Positions 19,996-29,771 of a stretch of 64,000 nt of DNA are shown here, one piece after another. The stretch is from Isoetes taiwanensis (lineage: Eukaryota > Streptophyta > Lycopodiopsida > Isoetales > Isoetaceae). The DNA is taken from positions 14,624,863-14,688,862 of the forward strand of contig JAJEKV010000036.1 in NCBI GenBank assembly GCA_021234155.1, in the 5' to 3' direction. Each line of letters starts with the position of its first letter. Position 1 is the first letter of the stretch. Both the position numbers and the translations under genes were made by a program. The notes beneath the pieces are model-generated. The model was not told the DNA's origin, ran no database searches, and saw only the letters and a program-made list of their open reading frames with translations.

Positions 19996-21524
19996 ATGGC
20001 AACCTCTCGATTTCAGCGATGGTATTGCCATCGCCATGCCGCCGAGGTGACGCCGATGAGATTTTCCTCGGTCTTCCTGAAAGAAATAGATGTCCAAGCA
20101 ACCTTGCACGCGAACCCCAAAGATATAGCGAAGTCCCGTCCTGAATTCCAAGCTAGGGTAGAGCCATCTTTAGTGCACTCCCACCTTGCATAGGCTACTT
20201 TGTTCCTAGGGTAATCCCTTCAAGCAACCTTTTTGCGATGTTCCAAACATTACCAAGTATCTCACAAACAAGACCTGCCAAGATGCTCGAGCCAATGGTC
20301 CCGATCGGCAACGGACCAAGTACTTCTTTTCAACGCTTTAGCAATTTTTCTTACCCACTGTCGCCAGAGAACCCCCATGGGAGAAACCTCCATTCCCCCC
20401 ATGGACGGGACCCATTAGCCACAAAGAAGAACAACAACTCCTCCTTTCTCAAAGACGGGAAGAGCAAGAAGGAAAAGAAGAAGACGAGGAGTCCAAAAGA
20501 GGATGAGGACTACGCCGAGCTCCTCCACCCGGAAGAGCAAATAAGCAGCGTAACAAGAGTTGCAGAATTCAAAGAAGCCGGCAAACTCTCGTGATCGCCA
20601 CCCCTTTGGGCTAGGCATCACAAGCCTAGCCCCCATCATCGCCGAGGGCTTAAGAGTATTTGCTCCTAAGCGACATCCGTAACCTCCCGTAGTGCAGGAA
20701 AGAGAGTATCGACCGACGAAGTTGCTGCACCAACTCGAGAATGCACTTCGACCCGACTTCATCGCCCGAGAGGAACCTCCCGACTTCCCACCCAAGTAAG
20801 GGAAGCCGACACTTTACATGGGAGAGGCAACCTCGGATATTCGCCTACAAAACATCGTGCAGATCATGGAGGCGCTGCAACTACCGACGGAGGAAGAGTT
20901 CCTTGCTCTACAGAACAGATGGGGATCCGCCACAAGACCTCTAACATCTTAACGGCAAGTTCTTTCGACAACACCTCCCCGAGAGCGGAGAGGCGGAAGT
21001 TCGACCTCGTGAGAGCTTCAAAGAATACGAGACTAGAGGGAGCTCACCACGGTGGAGGCTCGGCGACTATGCCAGCCATTACATGAGTTGGAGGTCGAGG
21101 AGAGGCGAGGACCCACATCACACACAATGACGTCGTTATGGTATTACCTTCCCCCTCGATGGGACGGAAGAATAGCGAATTCATTCACAAATTCACCCCC
21201 TGTGGGCGAGGGAAGGAGTATCGATGCTAATTGGCGCCTCGTGCTTTGGCCGACATGCTCGGCTAGCTCCCAACACCGAAATGCCATCCCGTGAAGAGAG
21301 CGGTAGCACTCGATATTTTTGACTTCGCCATACCTTACAGACGGCAGGGAAGACTGGCAGTGACCGCAGCCTATACCTCCGAGCGCAGGATAGAAGATTT
21401 GGCGAGAGCTTTGCAGGGTGGATCTTCAATCAACGTCCTTAGGAACTTGGGTCATTCAGTAGGAACAGCCCAAGTGAAGAAGTTCCTAGAGGATAATCCA
21501 TCATACCGGCGATTTCATGAATAG
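19996..21524 (+). pseudogene. ORF2: unrecognised chromoviral protein, broken
   Basis: Begins MATSRFQRWYCHRHAAE and continues in several frames with stops. Pieces: a Lys/Glu-rich part near 20440-20560, an acidic helical part (EALQLPTEEEFLALQ) near 20866-20911, and a C-terminal open piece 21291-21524 ending VGTAQVKKFLEDNPSYRRFHE. That piece is a mixed helical domain I do not recognise; it is neither gag nor histone fold as far as I can tell. It sits behind its own palindrome pair and TATA box and before gag. The frame joins are uncertain. It could be a second captured host gene or a lineage-specific ORF. Confidence 0.5.
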
Positions 21525-21680
21525 TTAGACTCTTGATCCCGGAAGCCTTTTTGTATTAACATATGATATAATATGAATATAATTTCTTTTGCACTTTAAA
21601 TGTTTTGTTGATGTATTTTTGTTCCGCAACTATACCAACAACACATATAATGCAAGAGAACAAATAAAACTAACCGTACA
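21525..21680. other. AT-rich spacer between ORF2 and gag
   Basis: Short AT-rich spacer after the ORF2 stop; no motif I can support. Confidence 0.3.
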
Positions 21681-22900
21681 GCCATGACCAACCGAAAGCG
21701 TGGTAAAGATAGGGAATAACGAACTATCCGAAAGCAAAATAGAGGCTCGACGAAGATGAAAGGACCCCCGACGACAACATATCCCAAGGAACCTCGTTTC
21801 GACAATACGGTCCCCCTCCCGAAGAGGAGATGTCACAAATGAGGACGGAGCTGGACAGATTAAGGCTCTACCAAAGAAAGACAAGCATCATCCGCCATTA
21901 AACGACACCCCCTCCGAAAGTCGGGAAAGACAAGAGGAGGAGTAAGAGAAGGAGGTTCCCCAAAGAGACCTCCGACTTCAGCTCTGGCCTCCGGACTCGA
22001 GTCCCAGAAAGAGGCGGAAGAAGTGCCGGACCGCAGAGACGCCGGCCGTAAGTAAGCTAAGGCGCTGGATTACCGAAGAAGGTAGACTCCGGCGACCGGG
22101 CAATGTATGGAAGGCCCAAACTCAACAATTCTCTGGGAGAACAGTCGATTAGAAGCGTAGGCATGGCCGGACTAAATGAGTGAGTACGGCAATGCCTATG
22201 GCATGAAGGACAAGGACAAAGGCAAGGGCAACCGCCAACTTGAAGGGAGCCGCATCTAATCCGGGTGGAAGGGTTATGCCAAGGCGATGGCTTGAGCGAG
22301 ATCGGTGCGCATTTAAGAAGTTCTCAAAAGCCTTCAAGCCACACATGTTCCTAGAGAACACAAGTCAAATATGATGCAAAGCAGCTTCTACGATTGCGCA
22401 GAAGGCTACAAGATCGCGGGAGAAGTCACCAAAAGTTTATGAGACTAAGGTCAGATGTGCCGGGTTGAATGCGAAACATGCGTGGAAAGCTACATAGAAG
22501 GGCCGAACGAGGAAATCAGAAACCTCGTAAGGGCAATAGACCCCAAAACATTGTCCGCCGGAATCCAAGGCAATTAGTTTGCAAGGATTGGGGCCTCGTA
22601 ACATCGCACGTAAGCCCTTACTACCGTGATAGAGACAAAGCGACAGTGGAGTTACGTTCTTAGGGCAGCCAGCCCAAGTCCAAAGAAAGTCCCCATACAA
22701 TAGCAAACCAGGGAAACAACAAAGAAAGAAAGGTGTCCTTCAAGGACAAACAGAAGGTTCCAACTACTCGAAAAGAGTACGGCCCTTCTTACAAAGCGCC
22801 CAAGGAGAAAAGGCAGAATGCATGGAGAAACAAACCGCTTTTAGATGTTTCCAAATGGGCCACCGAATGGCTTAACCGCCCATTTGTTATGAGCCTCGGC
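21681..22900 (+). pseudogene. Chromoviral gag, heavily broken
   Basis: Starts MTNRKRGKDRE at 21681 and reads in fragments. SYIEGPNEEIRNLVRAIDPKTL at about 22480-22550 matches the end of the gypsy retrotransposon-gag domain. Near 22845-22875 a decayed zinc knuckle is visible (CFQMGHRMA in one frame, with the second Cys lost). Stops are frequent. Confidence 0.7.
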
Positions 22901-23039
22901 CAGCAGAAGTTGGGCGGATGGGACACTACGATGATGAGGATCTACGAGGCAAAGACGCTGACATATCTGTGGTGAGTGCCACATCTTCGCCGCTATAGAT
23001 ACGCAACGCTGCAGACCCAAGATAAGGTAATCTCCACAA

Positions 23040-23441
23040 GGGAAGGCAAAGGCCAAGTCTTTCATAGTCTTGATAGACCTCCGAAGTAGCCATAACTTTG
23101 CATCCCCGAGGATGGTTGAAATGTTGAAATTGAAACCCCTAAAGTCCAAACCAAGACCCGTAATCTTGGCAAGCGGAGCAAAGAAGACATACACCGAAAA
23201 AGGATCAATTTCGACATTGACTTACCGGAATAAATATCCCGATGGGAGCAGTAAGATGGGCATTGGCAAGTACGACCTCATAATAGGAATGGAGTACCTT
23301 GGGCCAGCAGGAGCCATAATTGACTCGTGGAAAACCCGGAAGGTGACCCTCACAACGCCCGACGGCAAAGCCATTGAGATCACAAAAGAAGTTACTCCCA
23401 TCATGCAAAGTATGTTCTATAAGAAGCCGCCAAGTCTATAA
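23040..23441 (+). pseudogene. Chromoviral aspartic protease
   Basis: VFHSLIDLRSSHNFASPRMV corresponds to the protease start, with DSG altered to DLR, so the active site is lost. The second half, GKYDLIIGMEYLGPAGAIID, is the usual gypsy protease end. An open frame 23070-23441 covers nearly all of it. Confidence 0.85.
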
Positions 23442-23689
23442 AGAGCGAAAGCAGTAGCATACATCTTCAAACTCGAGGTTGAGGAACCCGAAGCCTGAGG
23501 GAAGCAAAGAAGACAAAGTGCTCAAAGTTGCCCAAGCAAATCGCCAACTTGATCACGGAGTTCCACGATCTCTTTCCGTGATGAGGTCGAAGCAGCCTTC
23601 CTCCTTACAGGGGAGTAGAGTGTGAGATAGCACTCTAACCAGTGGACCAAGCCGACGAGCAAGGCCCCATATAGAATGACCACACAGAA

Positions 23690-24480
23690 CTCACCGAGCT
23701 AAAGAAGCAAAGATAAGAATTGCTCGATCTAGGCTTCATCAGGCCTAGCGCCTCACCATTTGGGGCACCCATCCTCTTTGTCAAGAAGAAGGATGGAAGC
23801 TTGAGGATATGCATAGATTACGCATAATTGAACAAGCACACCATCAAGAACAAGTACGCACTCCCCCGTGATCGACGACTTGATGGATCAGCTCAAGGGG
23901 CAATGGTCTTCCAAGATCGACCTAAGGTCGTTATCACCAGATCAGAATAAAGGAAGAGGACATCCACAAAACGGCTTTCGGGGCAGGTATGGGCATTACG
24001 AAGTTCACCGTAATGCCATTTGGGCTATCCAATGCCCCAGCCTACGCTCATGAGACTCATGAACGACATCTTCGTGAGAATTCTTGACACCTTTGTGATA
24101 GTATTCTTCGACGATATATTCGTGTACAGCAAAATCCATTGAAGAGCATGCACAACACGAAGAAAGGTGCTCGAGAAGTTAAGGAGGCATCGGGCCAGTA
24201 TGCCAAGTTGTCGGCGCCACTTCTCGCAACAGAAGGTGGAATATCTCTGGCCATGTGATTTCAGCAGAAGGAATCTCGACTGCATCTCCGCCAAGATTGA
24301 AGCAAGAATCCAATGGCCGCACCAAAGAACGCCCATGAGGTCGGTTTCCTTGGCCTAGCAGTATTACGTAAAGTTCGTGAAGAACTTCGCGAAATATAGC
24401 AGCCCCAATCGACGACTTGACAAAGGCTGAGAAAGTGAAAAATTGGGCGCACCATTGGCTCAAGAAAGCCCAAGCAGGAT
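23690..24480 (+). pseudogene. Chromoviral reverse transcriptase
   Basis: [33 protein letters not shown], a broken palm, and FFDDIFVYSK (active-site DD at about 24108-24113) identify gypsy RT. The region around 23870-24000 is frameshifted. A thumb remnant follows at about 24160-24400 (QYYVKFVKNFAKY). Confidence 0.88.
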
Positions 24481-24880
24481 TTGAATTGTTGAAGGAAGCT
24501 TTGACAACCGCCTGCCTTAACCCCGCCGTAACTTAAAAGGACAAGTTAGTGGCTTAATGACGCGCCAGCAAGATAGCCATTGTGCAAAGTGCTCATGCAA
24601 GAGGAGCGGGTAATAGCGCATGACTCAAGGAAGATGAACGACAAAACGCTGCCACCGACATAATACCACCAAGAGCCGCTAGCAAATTGTCGTATGCTGA
24701 GAATCTGGAGGCATTACCTCTTAGGGAGGAAGTTCCACCGACACCGATCACCGTGAGCCTCCAAGACGTATTCACGCAAACCACATCTCAACTGAGGCAG
24801 CCGAAGGTGGATGGAGTTTCTCGAGGAGTACGACTTTGATATAGTCTACAAGCCCGAAACTTAATAGTAGTTTTAACGCC
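24481..24880 (+). pseudogene. Chromoviral RNase H
   Basis: Fragments VLMQEERVIAHDSRKMND and LRIWRHYLLGRKFH, then EEYDFDIVYKPE, are typical of the gypsy RNase H and its junction to the integrase. The catalytic residues cannot all be placed because of stops and frameshifts. Confidence 0.78.
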
Positions 24881-24939
24881 ACGCCACTGCGCTTTCAAGG
24901 CATCCGCCGACACAACCAGGTGCACCGCAATGCAATCTC

Positions 24940-26120
24940 GACGCTCTTCATTTCGAAAAAGATAGAAGAAACCTTGCCAACGATGTGGACTTCAAGGAAG
25001 TATGGGCAAGCTTGTGCAAGGAAGCGAACGGATAAGGAGAGGGAAACCTTCAAAAATTTTAAGAAGGAAGGTAACCTCCTATACCATAAGAACAAGTTGT
25101 GCGTGCGTAATCATCCGAATAAGAAAGTTGATCCTCCACGATACCCACACAGCCCAATAGCTGGCCACACAGATTCATGAAGACATACTTTAAAGTGCGA
25201 AGACTACTATTGGCCAGGAATGAAGAAGCGTGATAGCCCGCCACATCAAGGAGTGTCACTATGCCAAGAAAACAAAGGCGTAACAACTTCGAATACCGGG
25301 GGCATTGGAACCATTAGCGTGCCAAACGCTAAGTGGGAAGTCGCCGCCGATGGACTTTATAACAGGATCCCCAAGGACAAAGAAGAGGTAAGGATGCCTT
25401 GATGGTCGCGGGTCGACAAGTTGTCGAAGATGGCCCATTTTGTGCCTTGCGGGACCATGGACACAGCCTATGGATACGCAAAGCTCTTCACCAAAGAGAT
25501 CTTCGCACTCCATGGCATGTCAAGGGAAATTATCTCCCACCGAGATCCGGTTTCATCGCTGCCTTCCGGCGGAATCTCTTCACAACAATTGGAATGAAGC
25601 TATCCATGAGCACGCCTATCATCCACGTACGGATGGGCCCAAACGGAGCGATCAACGTAATATTGGAAGACATGTCTCAAACTATGTCCGAACAAGCAAG
25701 GTATGTGGGAGGAATTTATTTACTTGGTGGAGTTTGCATACAATAGCACCAAGCAGAATCATCCCAAATGTCGCCGCTCATGATCAACTACGCTACCAAT
25801 GCCTAACTCCGCATTTGGCACAATCCCGCGGTCAAAAGTGGAAGTTTTGCAGCAAAATGTTGAGCGACATGCGCCAGCCTTTGTGGAAGAAGTTCGAGGG
25901 TACCTTCTAGCAAAGAAGGAGTCGCCAGAAGAGCATTGCCGACAAACATTGGACAGTCGAGAATTCCAAGTTGGAGATGATGTATGGCTCAAGATCAAGG
26001 TAAAGCAGCGAAGCTCCGCGATCGAAATTGCAAGAAGCTTGCTCCAAGGTGGGCGGACCCTTCGAATAATCAAGAGAGGGGTAACCAATCCTACAAGTTA
26101 GACTTGCCAAAGACACCTAA
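24940..26120 (+). pseudogene. Chromoviral integrase
   Basis: The HHCC zinc domain is recognisable around 25140-25270 (SPIAGHT, YYWPGMKK, then a shifted CHYAKKTKA). The core has VDKLSKMAHFVPCGT at about 25420, then FTKEIFALHGM. EFAYNSTKQNHP lies at about 25730. The C-terminal part reads EFQVGDDVWLKIK at about 25960. Frames change repeatedly, so no intact enzyme. Confidence 0.85.
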
Positions 26121-26194
26121 AAATCCACAAAGTCTTCCACGTGAGTTTGTCAAGAAGCACACCCCAATCCAGATGAAGTCCTCGACACCCCAAC

Positions 26195-26400
26195 GATGTT
26201 GAAATGACGGAAGAGCAGATAGAAATAGTTCCGTAACTAATTCTTGATAAAGCATTCAAGAAAACAAGGAGATCGAGTTTCTCCAATACTTGGTCAAGTG
26301 GAAACACTTGCCTAAGTGGAAGACGCCACATGGGTACTTAAAAGAGATCTGGAAAACACTACCTACGCTTTATGGAGCAATGGGACGGCAAGGTCATCTC
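26195..26400 (+). pseudogene. Chromodomain at the integrase C-terminus
   Basis: FLQYLVKWKHLPKW in one frame and EDATWVLKRDLENTTYAL in the next give, together, the hallmark of a chromodomain (KWKG-type strand followed by DATWE-type strand). Chromodomains of this class bind methylated H3K9 tails in known proteins and can guide chromoviral integration. One indel separates the halves. Its presence defines the element as a chromovirus. Confidence 0.82.
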
Positions 26401-27259
26401 CTCAAGAAATCGGCTCGTATGTCGATTTGTGTAGATTAATAGCTTGCCTAGTTAAGTAGGATCACGATGCAACCTATGAGGTAAGGGTTGCATGCGTTGT
26501 TACCGGCGATGAGATTACTACGGTGATCTCTAGGACGGTGTGTAATGTCAATGTAGGCATGACCAACAAGGTGCCGCTTTGAAAGTCTACTGGTCCCACC
26601 GGAGTAGACGACCTCGAGATAAGAGGTCATTCAGAGAAATGAATGCATTGATAGGGAAAGCACCTCTAGCCAATGCCTACGGGGAGGACTCTATCCTTCA
26701 CGCCCATATAATGAGAAGGACCCTATCCTCCACGCTGGGCAACTAAAGGTGTAGGCATGAGCGCCATATAGGCATGATAGAGCGCTGTCTCCACGGTCAC
26801 GATGGAAGAAGCATCATCTTCCTACGCCGGGAGATGAGCCATGCATTCATGTAGATAGATGGGGTGGTTCCCTTATAACCAAACTTATAAATAATTAAAA
26901 ATGGTACTAACGTAGTGTTGATCCGCGAGCCAATAGAGCCCCAGAGGGCCAAGAGGTCGAATTGAAAGACTTGCAAAACACAATTTTGTTGTAATGTGTT
27001 GCAAGGAATAAAGAGTACCTCAAGAATAATTGTATATATAATGATAAACCGAAACATTAGGAGTTATTGTTGTAACGACATAAGTGATAACTATTGGATT
27101 GAATAATAGTATAATAATGTTCTATAAATATTACCTTGAGGTAATGCTATTAAAAGTATAACTATAATAATAAGTATGTCATATGCATGAGGTTGATTGC
27201 AAAAGTTAAGAAGATCCCAAGGTGGAGACCCACCCATGCCGCAGACAACATCAATTCAA
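26401..27259. other. Noncoding 3' part of the chromovirus
   Basis: No gene. GC-richer to about 26.85 kb, then AT-rich up to the polypurine tract. Confidence 0.5.
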
Positions 27260-27270
27260 GGTGGGGAGAA
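27260..27270 (+). other. Chromovirus polypurine tract
   Basis: GGTGGGGAGAA ends directly at the TG of the 3' LTR. Confidence 0.8.
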
Positions 27271-28198
27271 TGTGACGCTCCAAAGACGACATATACGGTC
27301 CCAAGACGTATACCGGTGATCGCCACGCCGCATTACCGCCCAATCGACGCGGTGCACCGACATATACCCAAGCAAGGGCTCTAGGGGCAATCTTTTAATG
27401 GTGCATACTTAACAATGTGCGCACTTTAAGACCTTTAACCCATTAAAGGCAGACCAAAGGTCATGGAAACCCTAACCCTAACCGGTTTGGCGTAAGGTAA
27501 CCAAACCCTAACTTTTTCTTTTCGCACTACGCATCTTCCGAATTCCACCAAGGGTCTAAGGAGTCAATTCCAAACTCCCACGATCGGCCGCATACTTCAG
27601 CCTTTGTCGATCACTCTTCCCACCAAACCTCCAAGGTAAACAGAGACATGGACGCTTCGATCGAGAGGAGGAACCCAGGATCGGGGTATTTGGTCGATTG
27701 AATAGCCTAAACCTTATTCCACCCTTCAACAAGTAGGTTTAGCCTATTAAATCACCCTTTAGTAGCCAAGTTCGATCCCCGAGATTAACTCTAACTAAAG
27801 AACCTAACTCCATGAGATGAATTAGTTCTTATTACTTATGTTGATATGATGGACGGATGCATTACGTGGATTCATTGTATTGGGAAGGGGGTAGAGACTT
27901 AAAAGCTTAGTAGATGATGCCCTAGCTAGTCCCTCTTAGTGCATTACTAGATTTCGCCTTTGGCATAGGAGCCACACCGGTTGTGGGTGAAGGGGCGGAT
28001 CGGGCTGATAAAGAGGTTCGTGGTTCTCGATTCTTGAACGATCCCTCCGTGTGTAAGGCCTACCGGGATCATTGTGACTAGGTCTAATGGCTTACCACCG
28101 AAAAGCGGTAAGGCATGGGCTCGACATCCGTGGGGTGGGGTTCACCTTCCAATGGGTTCAAGTCGAATAAGGGCAGTGGCCCTCTAGTCACCTTGGGT
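27271..28198 (+). repeat. Chromovirus 3' LTR, truncated
   Basis: Begins TGTGACGCTCC and aligns with the 5' LTR up to its position 16681 (CACCTTGGGT). The last 560 bp or so of the LTR are missing and unrelated sequence follows. Carries the same two AAACCCTAAC motifs (27467 and 27503). Confidence 0.88.
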
Positions 28199-29229
28199 AG
28201 CCGCAAGGCTACTTTAATTTGATGAATGTTTTAGTGCAATCGGCCGAGCACATAAAGCATGACATTCTCCTGCTTGATCCAAGAAATGACGAGCATGGGA
28301 TGTGACCCTGGAAAGAAACATGGAAATATATTTCAGTTGGGGATTGGCTTATACCGCTATCTCACTTTGAAGATATGATTCAAATCAAGTTGCAAGGAGG
28401 TACCCCATCTTTTGAATGCAATAAGATACAACTGCTTCTGGAACATGCAAACGGAATGCACAAGATTTGCTGATATAGGAAGAAACCCACAAGAATGCTG
28501 GAACCTACTCCGTTTCACTCATCCATTCCTAATAGGCTTAAAAGGTTGAAATCCAAGGCAGTCATACACTAATCTATTAGCCATGAGGGAGTCAAGCTGT
28601 TAATATTACAAGTGAGCTTATCAAAATGTGCAAAAGCATCAGTATTATTAGTATATATTGGTTTGATTTCGGCTATTTTGTCATAAAGCGTGGTCCAGTA
28701 CTTGCTCAAGCAGGAAAGAATATTCTGCCCTAACTCCCAATTTTACTTCCAAAAAATGGAAGTCTACCCTTGACCCTCAAGCTTTCGAATGGCTGCTTCA
28801 TCTTGCATGCATCTCGATTCAAGGATTAAATCCAATGTATTAACAAGAGGAAATCTTGAGGAACCTTTCCAGCAAAATGGGGGTGTAAATAGGCATGGAT
28901 TTGATCCCAAAACAAGCCCCAACTATGTGGGTACAATTGGATTTATTAAAGCCTATACCCATTTAATTACACTCTGCAGACTTCTTTTGGAAGCCAAAAA
29001 CCATCAAGATCTAATGGTTTTTCCTCCCAACACCTTGTCGCGTATGTGGATGTCGTTTGCATGGTAGAGGGGTTTGCCAAGGCCACAGGGCCCTACCCGA
29101 CTTGGATATGGAGGATAAGCAACAACACTGTAATGGTCAAGAAAAGGTAATACAAGCAGCAAATTTCAAAGCAAAGGAAGCTTCTATGTAGACAACTGTG
29201 AGCAATAGAAAACTGGGCATCAAAAGAAA
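28199..29229. other. Unrecognised stretch
   Basis: No gene recognised. The open frame 28789-29067 has no familiar motif. Confidence 0.4.
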
Positions 29230-29771
29230 CATGAAAGGCAGTCATTGATGTCTTCGGATTAATGTGCTTGACCACAAATTTAACCCTAGAATATCAGATT
29301 AGTGTCCAGTATGCAAGCGTGAATCTGAGACCATTGAACACTGCCTTTTTATGTGTGATCACCCCAAACAGGTTCTCTGTTTTTCAAGCTTCCTTAACAA
29401 GTCAACAAGTGCTCTCGGCAATTTACTCAAGTACTTGGACGGAGTACAAAGCCAGGCTTTTCATCTTGCAGCAGGGTGGTTGCTTTGGACTATCTGGAAA
29501 AGACGAAGGTCAAGGTTTGGATGTGGCAGATAACCGTGTTCTCCAAGAAGCTCAAGGTCAGATTTCTAAGTCGTACCATTGTTCTTCACTTGCTCCTCGT
29601 AAGAGGCGATTGATCTTTGAGGAGTATTTGGATGTGCGCTCTTACGCTTAGGCAAGTTGCTTCACTCGGTGGGTCTCTGCTTATCCACTGGAATTTTATT
29701 CCTGTCTTTGCACTTATACTTGTATTTGACGCGTTGATTAAATAAAGTCTAACGTCCTTCAACAAAAAATA
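29230..29771 (+). mobile_element. LINE 3'-end fragment with RT zinc-binding domain
   Basis: CPVCKRESETIEHCLFMCDHPKQ at about 29310-29365 is the zinc-binding domain (zf-RVT) found near the end of plant L1-like ORF2, preceded by an in-frame stop. LAAGWLLWTIWKRRRSRFG follows and closely resembles the C-terminus of the LINE at 59.1-62.5 kb (VAWLVWLIWKRRR). A 3' tail with AATAAAGTC and an A-run ends near 29771. Confidence 0.8.

Larger units (their letters stand above)
15751..28198 (+). mobile_element. Ty3/gypsy chromovirus with two extra ORFs, one histone H3-like
   Basis: About 12.4 kb. Order: 5' LTR (15751-17243), iMet-type primer site, leader with palindromes and TATA box, H3-like ORF1 (17930-19274), second palindrome pair and TATA box, ORF2 (19996-21524, unknown), gag (about 21.7-22.9 kb), protease, RT, RNase H, integrase, chromodomain (about 26.2-26.4 kb), polypurine tract and 3' LTR. 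Integrase after RT plus a C-terminal chromodomain makes it a gypsy chromovirus. The pol region is riddled with stops and frameshifts. The 3' LTR is cut short at 28198, so no target duplication can be seen. The roughly 4 kb between primer site and gag is far more than chromoviruses usually carry. Confidence 0.93.
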
